From: Bradyrhizobium sp. JYMT SZCCT0428 | GTDB lineage: Bacteria; Pseudomonadota; Alphaproteobacteria; Rhizobiales; Xanthobacteraceae | Length of the DNA: 64,000 nucleotides | Direction of reading: 5' to 3' | Assembly: GCF_018131075.1 (NCBI RefSeq) | Contig: NZ_JAFCLS010000025.1 | Coordinates: forward strand, 1 to 64,000 | In this document: in pieces, positions 60,540-64,000 of the stretch | Position numbering within the stretch: position 1 is the first letter of the stretch | How the letters are laid out: every line of letters begins with the position of its first letter | Program-made: the position numbers and the translations under genes | Notes under the pieces: model-generated | What the model was told of the DNA's origin: nothing | The model's input: only the letters and a program-made list of their open reading frames with translations | Database searches by the model: none

Positions 60540-61943
60540 ATGAGCATTGCCGAAGCCTACGACATGCCGGTCGCGCGACCGCTGGTGCCACCGAGCCCGC
60601 CGCGTGCGCCTGACGACATGACGATGCTGCGGCGGATCAAGGCGATCCGCGAGAACGTGATCGGCAGCTGGGGCCAGCGGGCCTATGAAGAGGACATCGT
60701 CCGCGGCCGCTTCTTCAGGCGCAGCACTTTCATCCTGAACACGCCAGACGCGATCCGGCATGTCCTGGTCGACAACTACGAGAATTATACGCGCACGCCG
60801 GCCAGCTTCCGGGTGCTGCGGCCGCTGGTCGGCGACGGATTGTTGACCGCCGAGGGACGCGCCTGGAAACATCAGCGCCGAACGCTGTCGCCGGCCTTCA
60901 CGCCGCGCGCGGTGACGACGCTGGTTCCGCACATGCTGTCGGCAACCGATCAGACCATCGCCAAGCTCAGGGCCGCCAGCAATGCGCCGGTCGATTTGCG
61001 CCAGGCGATGCAGCGGATGACGCTCGAGATTGCCGGACGCACGATGTTTTCCTTCGGTATGGACCGTCACGGCGCCGCCTTGCGCAATTTCGTGACCGAG
61101 TATGGCGAGCGGCTGGCGTCGCCGCATTTTCTCGACATGCTGCTGCCGCCGCGCTGGCCAAGCCCGCAGGATTTCGCGCGCGCCCGCTTCCGCAAGCGCT
61201 GGACGGCCTTTGTCGGCATGCTGATGGAAGAGCGCCGCGCCGCCGGCAAGACCGAAGGCGCCCCGCCGCGCGATCTGTTCGACCTGATGGGCGCGGCGCG
61301 CGATCCCGAAACCGGCGAGGCCTTCACCGACGAACAGCTCGGCGATGAAGTCGCAACCATGATTCTCGCCGGCCACGAGACGACTGCCACCGCGCTGTTC
61401 TGGTCGCTCTATCTTCTGGCGCTCGACCCCACGACCCAGGAGCAGGTTGCGGCCGAGGTACAGGGCGCGAGCGTCAATGGCGAGCTCGCCACCGTAAACG
61501 GGGCGGTTGACATCGAACGCTTGACATTCACCCGCGCGGTGGTCGACGAGACCATGCGGCTTTACCCGCCCGCTTTCCTGATCATTCGCGCGGCAGCCGG
61601 GCCGGATACGATCGGCGGCATGCCGGTGAAGAAAAACGATGTCGTACTGATCGCGCCATGGCTGCTGCACCGGCATGAAAAACTGTGGCGTGATCCGAAC
61701 GCGTTCGTGCCCTCGCGGTTCATGACGGGGACGCCGCCCGATCGCTTCGCTTATCTGCCGTTCGGCGTCGGCGCGCGCGTCTGCATCGGCGCGCATTTCG
61801 CGCTGGTGGAGGCGGTGCTGGCGCTGGCCAAGATGATCGGCGCGTTCCGTGTCAGCATGGTCGACAAGGCGCCGGTAATGCCGGTCGGCGTGGTGACGAC
61901 CCAGCCGGACCGCTCACCGCTGTTTGCCATCGTGCCGCGGTGA
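60540..61943 (+). CDS. Cytochrome P450
   Basis: ATG 60540 (MSIAEAYDMPVARPLVPPSP) is used since the upstream codons lie in a repeat. The 467-aa product has W-x-x-x-R in AWKHQRRTLSPAF, the I-helix motif ILAGHETTATALFW, E-x-x-R in VVDETMRLYPP and the haem ligand loop FGVGARVCIGAHFALVE. It is soluble, with no anchor. The long form with PAFTPRAV is closer to CYP4/CYP102-like monooxygenases than to camphor-type ones, so a fatty-acid or terpenoid substrate is plausible. No redox partner gene is adjacent. Confidence 0.93.
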   Translation: MSIAEAYDMPVARPLVPPSPPRAPDDMTMLRRIKAIRENVIGSWGQRAYEEDIVRGRFFRRSTFILNTPDAIRHVLVDNYENYTRTPASFRVLRPLVGDGLLTAEGRAWKHQRRTLSPAFTPRAVTTLVPHMLSATDQTIAKLRAASNAPVDLRQAMQRMTLEIAGRTMFSFGMDRHGAALRNFVTEYGERLASPHFLDMLLPPRWPSPQDFARARFRKRWTAFVGMLMEERRAAGKTEGAPPRDLFDLMGAARDPETGEAFTDEQLGDEVATMILAGHETTATALFWSLYLLALDPTTQEQVAAEVQGASVNGELATVNGAVDIERLTFTRAVVDETMRLYPPAFLIIRAAAGPDTIGGMPVKKNDVVLIAPWLLHRHEKLWRDPNAFVPSRFMTGTPPDRFAYLPFGVGARVCIGAHFALVEAVLALAKMIGAFRVSMVDKAPVMPVGVVTTQPDRSPLFAIVPR

Positions 61944-62000
61944 TGCGCATGGCGCATTGCCTGGCTTGGAGGCCCGCCCAATCTGCTCTAGGCTGCGATC

Positions 62001-63413
62001 ATGAGTGACGTCAAAGCGCAATTTTCCATGCTCAATCAGACCGCCGATCCCGCGGTGGCCGATGCGATCCGGCTTGCGGTCGAGAACGGCCAGGATCATG
62101 AGCTCAACCGTATCAACGTGCTGGATTTTGCGAAACGCACCGGGCTGGACGAAGAGCGGGTGATTTCGGGCTTTCTGCACGCGTCGCGGCTTGGATTGTT
62201 CGACCTGACCTGGAACGTGTTGTGTCCCGGTTGCGGCGGCGTGCTCGGCGCCCACAGTACGCTGAAATCGCTCAGTCCGGACGACTACCATTGCGGTCTT
62301 TGCGCCTGCGGTTACGAGGCCTCGGTCGACGAGCAGGTCGAGGTGGCATTTACCGTCAGCCCGCGCGTTCGGCGCATCGCCGCGCATGATCCCAATACGC
62401 TGCCGGTCTGGGAATACTACAAGCAGATGTTCTGGAGTTCGGGCATCGATTTCGACGCGGCTGATATCGCGACGCTGGCCGACGAGGTGACGCTGGATAC
62501 GCTTGAACTGCCGGCGGGCGAGAAGGCGGTGCTGTCGCTGCAATTGCCGAAAGAATTCATCATCGTGTTCGAACCGGTGACGCATTCGGCTGAGTTCATC
62601 GACGTTCAGGGCGAGCCGACCAAGGAACGCCAGCAACTGTCGCTGGTCTACAACAAGACCCCGACGCCGACGGGCGGAACCAGGATCCTGCGTCCGGGAC
62701 CGCTGCGATTGTCGCTCGACAATCAGGCCGATGTGCGGACGTTGCCTACGGTCTTTATCGCTGGCGATGTGATGCATCACCTGATCGGCAAGCGGAAGCC
62801 GTTTCTCACGGCCAAGCGGATGCTGTCGAACCAGACCTTCCGCGACGTGTTCAAGGCCGACAATCTCAGCGTCGATCAACGCCTCAAGATCACGTCGCTG
62901 ACCTTCCTGTTCACCGATCTGAAAGGATCGACTGCTCTGTACGAGCGGGTCGGCGATCTCGCCGCGTTCGACCTGGTGCGCGCGCATTTCCATGCGCTGC
63001 TGGAAATCATCTCGTCGGAAAAGGGCGCCGTCGTCAAAACGATTGGCGATGCCGTGATGGCGACGTTCATCAAGCCCGAACATGCGATCGTTGCGGGCTT
63101 GCGCATGCGCTCCGCGATGGACGCCCTCAATGCTGCGCGCGGCACCGAGGACCTCGTCGTCAAGATCGGCATTCACGAGGGCCCGTGTCTTGCCGTCATG
63201 CTCAACGAGCGGCAGGACTATTTCGGCCAGACCGTGAATATCGCCGCCCGTGTGCAGAGCCTGTCGACTTCGCAGGAAATGCACATCACCGGTCCGGTGA
63301 TCGAGTCGCCTGCGGTTGCTGGCATCCTCGAGAGGGAAGCGATCAAGCCGATCCAGAAACAGGCGGCGCTGCGCGGCATCGCCGACAAGATCGTGGTGTA
63401 CGAAATACCGTAG
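62001..63413 (+). CDS. Adenylate/guanylate cyclase with N-terminal zinc-ribbon-bearing domain
   Basis: The 470-aa product has a long N-terminal region with two CxxC-type knuckles (LCPGCGGVLG, HCGLCACGYEAS) at about residues 75-110, a middle beta-rich part, and a class III cyclase domain: SLTFLFTDLKGSTALYERVG (metal Asp), VVKTIGDAVMATFIKP (second Asp) and YFGQTVNIAARVQSLS (transition-state Asn/Arg). It resembles the DUF5939-cyclase group. The substrate-specifying residues were not assigned. It is cytosolic; the N-terminus is probably the sensor. Confidence 0.88.
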   Translation: MSDVKAQFSMLNQTADPAVADAIRLAVENGQDHELNRINVLDFAKRTGLDEERVISGFLHASRLGLFDLTWNVLCPGCGGVLGAHSTLKSLSPDDYHCGLCACGYEASVDEQVEVAFTVSPRVRRIAAHDPNTLPVWEYYKQMFWSSGIDFDAADIATLADEVTLDTLELPAGEKAVLSLQLPKEFIIVFEPVTHSAEFIDVQGEPTKERQQLSLVYNKTPTPTGGTRILRPGPLRLSLDNQADVRTLPTVFIAGDVMHHLIGKRKPFLTAKRMLSNQTFRDVFKADNLSVDQRLKITSLTFLFTDLKGSTALYERVGDLAAFDLVRAHFHALLEIISSEKGAVVKTIGDAVMATFIKPEHAIVAGLRMRSAMDALNAARGTEDLVVKIGIHEGPCLAVMLNERQDYFGQTVNIAARVQSLSTSQEMHITGPVIESPAVAGILEREAIKPIQKQAALRGIADKIVVYEIP

Positions 63414-63424
63414 GACAGGTTCCG

Positions 63425-63500
63425 TCGTTGCGAGCGAAGCGAAGCAATCCATTCCTCCGCTCGCACCGCTATGGGTTGCTTCGCTTCGCTCGCAATGACG
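63425..63500. repeat. Palindromic repeat (GTCGTTGCGAGCGAAGCGAA class)
   Basis: Arms GTCGTTGCGAGCGAAGCGAA and TTCGCTTCGCTCGCAATGAC, inner CAATCCATT / GGGTTG. A common rhizobial class between same-strand genes. Confidence 0.8.
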
Positions 63501-63616
63501 CCGTAGGGGCAATAGATTGCCTAAACGTAATGCTTCCCCGGCTGCTCCCGCGCATTGCACAGCCTGATTTTCCACGCCATATAACCGCTACCAATCTTCG
63601 TTCCACAGAGGTGTCG

Positions 63617-64000
63617 ATGCTCGACGGACTTCGCCAATTCATCGCCGACATTGTCTCCCCCGATGCGAATCAGGATCGGGCGTTCGACGATACCGGGTAT
63701 CTTCTGGCGGCGACGGCGCTGCTGGTTCACGTCGTCTCGCTCGACGGCGAGCCGACGGCGCTGGAGAAGCGCAAATTGCACAGCCTGATCGAGAGCCGCT
63801 TTGAGCTCGATCCGGGCACCGCGGACCGATTGATCGCCTCGGCGACGCGGGTCGAAGGCGACGCGGTCGATCTCTATCATTTCACCAGCGTCATCATGCG
63901 CAGCGTGAATGAGGAGGGCAGGCTCCGCATCGTCGAGATGATGTGGGAAATGGTCTATGCCGACGGTGATGTCACCGAGTTCGAGGATAACGTGCTCTGG
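63617..64000 (+). CDS. TerB-family protein, 5' part only
   Basis: ATG 63617, with AGAGG 5 nt upstream (GTG 63611 is possible), opens a frame that runs off the window: MLDGLRQFIADIVSPDANQD, TGYLLAATALLVHVVSLDGE, HSLIESRFELDPGTADRLIA and VEMMWEMVYADGDVTEFED. The two acidic D-G-E / D-G-D helical repeats are the TerB (COG4103) pattern, helical proteins that may bind metal. The family name comes from tellurite resistance, but stand-alone members have unknown roles. Confidence 0.8.
   Translation, partial: MLDGLRQFIADIVSPDANQDRAFDDTGYLLAATALLVHVVSLDGEPTALEKRKLHSLIESRFELDPGTADRLIASATRVEGDAVDLYHFTSVIMRSVNEEGRLRIVEMMWEMVYADGDVTEFEDNVLW

Noticed and set aside
60300..61796. 498-codon open frame on the minus strand opposite the P450 gene
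   Set aside because: Antisense shadow; the P450 haem loop and I-helix motifs are on the plus strand.

Overview
The window looks like chromosome of a slow-growing rhizobial alphaproteobacterium, most probably Bradyrhizobium or a close relative in the Nitrobacteraceae. The grounds are high G+C, the dispersed palindromic repeats that read as 'MPGLDPGIH...' and 'RVKPGND', the hemD / mitofilin-like / hemY row next to tsaD-gpsA, and many ABC_sub_bind, DUF6600, DUF2157 and DUF2235 type proteins. The assignment is by recognition, not by a search.

Region 1 (1-12795) is the right-hand part of an integrated element. It ends in a tyrosine integrase and a copy of only the 3' half of a tRNA-Gly(GCC) gene, so the intact tRNA should lie beyond the left edge. 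Next to the integrase is a replication/regulation block whose genes overlap by ATGA: AlpA-like regulator, small-terminase-like protein, D5/SF3-type helicase and a small protein. Integrase + AlpA + helicase-primase is the layout of phage satellites (P4-like/PICI-like). Left of this lies lower-G+C cargo: an unknown 235-aa protein, a frameshifted DUF3800 gene, and an apparently intact three-gene leftward operon (DUF4258-like, unknown 530-aa protein, PD-(D/E)XK-like nuclease). That operon is the best candidate for an undescribed system, perhaps defence or toxin related. Further left are a small secreted protein, a putative zinc-binding protein, a frameshifted IHF-alpha-like gene, an ABC_sub_bind protein and a frameshifted SsuA-like gene.

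Region 2 (12796-51460) is core chromosome. It runs through DUF2157/GDYXXLXY membrane proteins, a DUF2235 hydrolase, a sorbosone-dehydrogenase-like protein with a dihaem cytochrome c, PanE-like reductase, two SDRs, an HCCA isomerase/DsbA-like protein, DUF2239 divergent from a GST across overlapping palindromes, a beta-lactamase-fold hydrolase, gamma-glutamyltransferase, two MFS transporters (one in region 3), purH, heparinase II/III, rsmB, an SDHAF4 homologue, a thermonuclease, an L,D-transpeptidase, tandem DUF6600 proteins, acs, topoisomerase IB, a diguanylate cyclase, the tsaD-gpsA-EVE operon, divergent hemD-mitofilin-hemY, and tRNA-Thr(CGT).

Region 3 (51461-54343), just downstream of tRNA-Thr, is a second, decayed accessory patch with an HsdR remnant and a frameshifted membrane-anchored protein. 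Region 4 (54344-64000) returns to core-like genes: a repeat-rich secreted protein, polysaccharide deacetylase, two small Cys-rich secreted proteins, an MFS exporter with an extra C-terminal domain, a Tat-exported hydrolase, a cytochrome P450, a nucleotide cyclase and the start of a TerB-like gene.

A theme is that all six frameshifted genes I can see lie in the two accessory patches and none in the core, which argues for gene decay rather than uniform sequencing error. Palindromic repeats sit in many intergenic gaps and in at least two cases supply the C-terminus of a protein.
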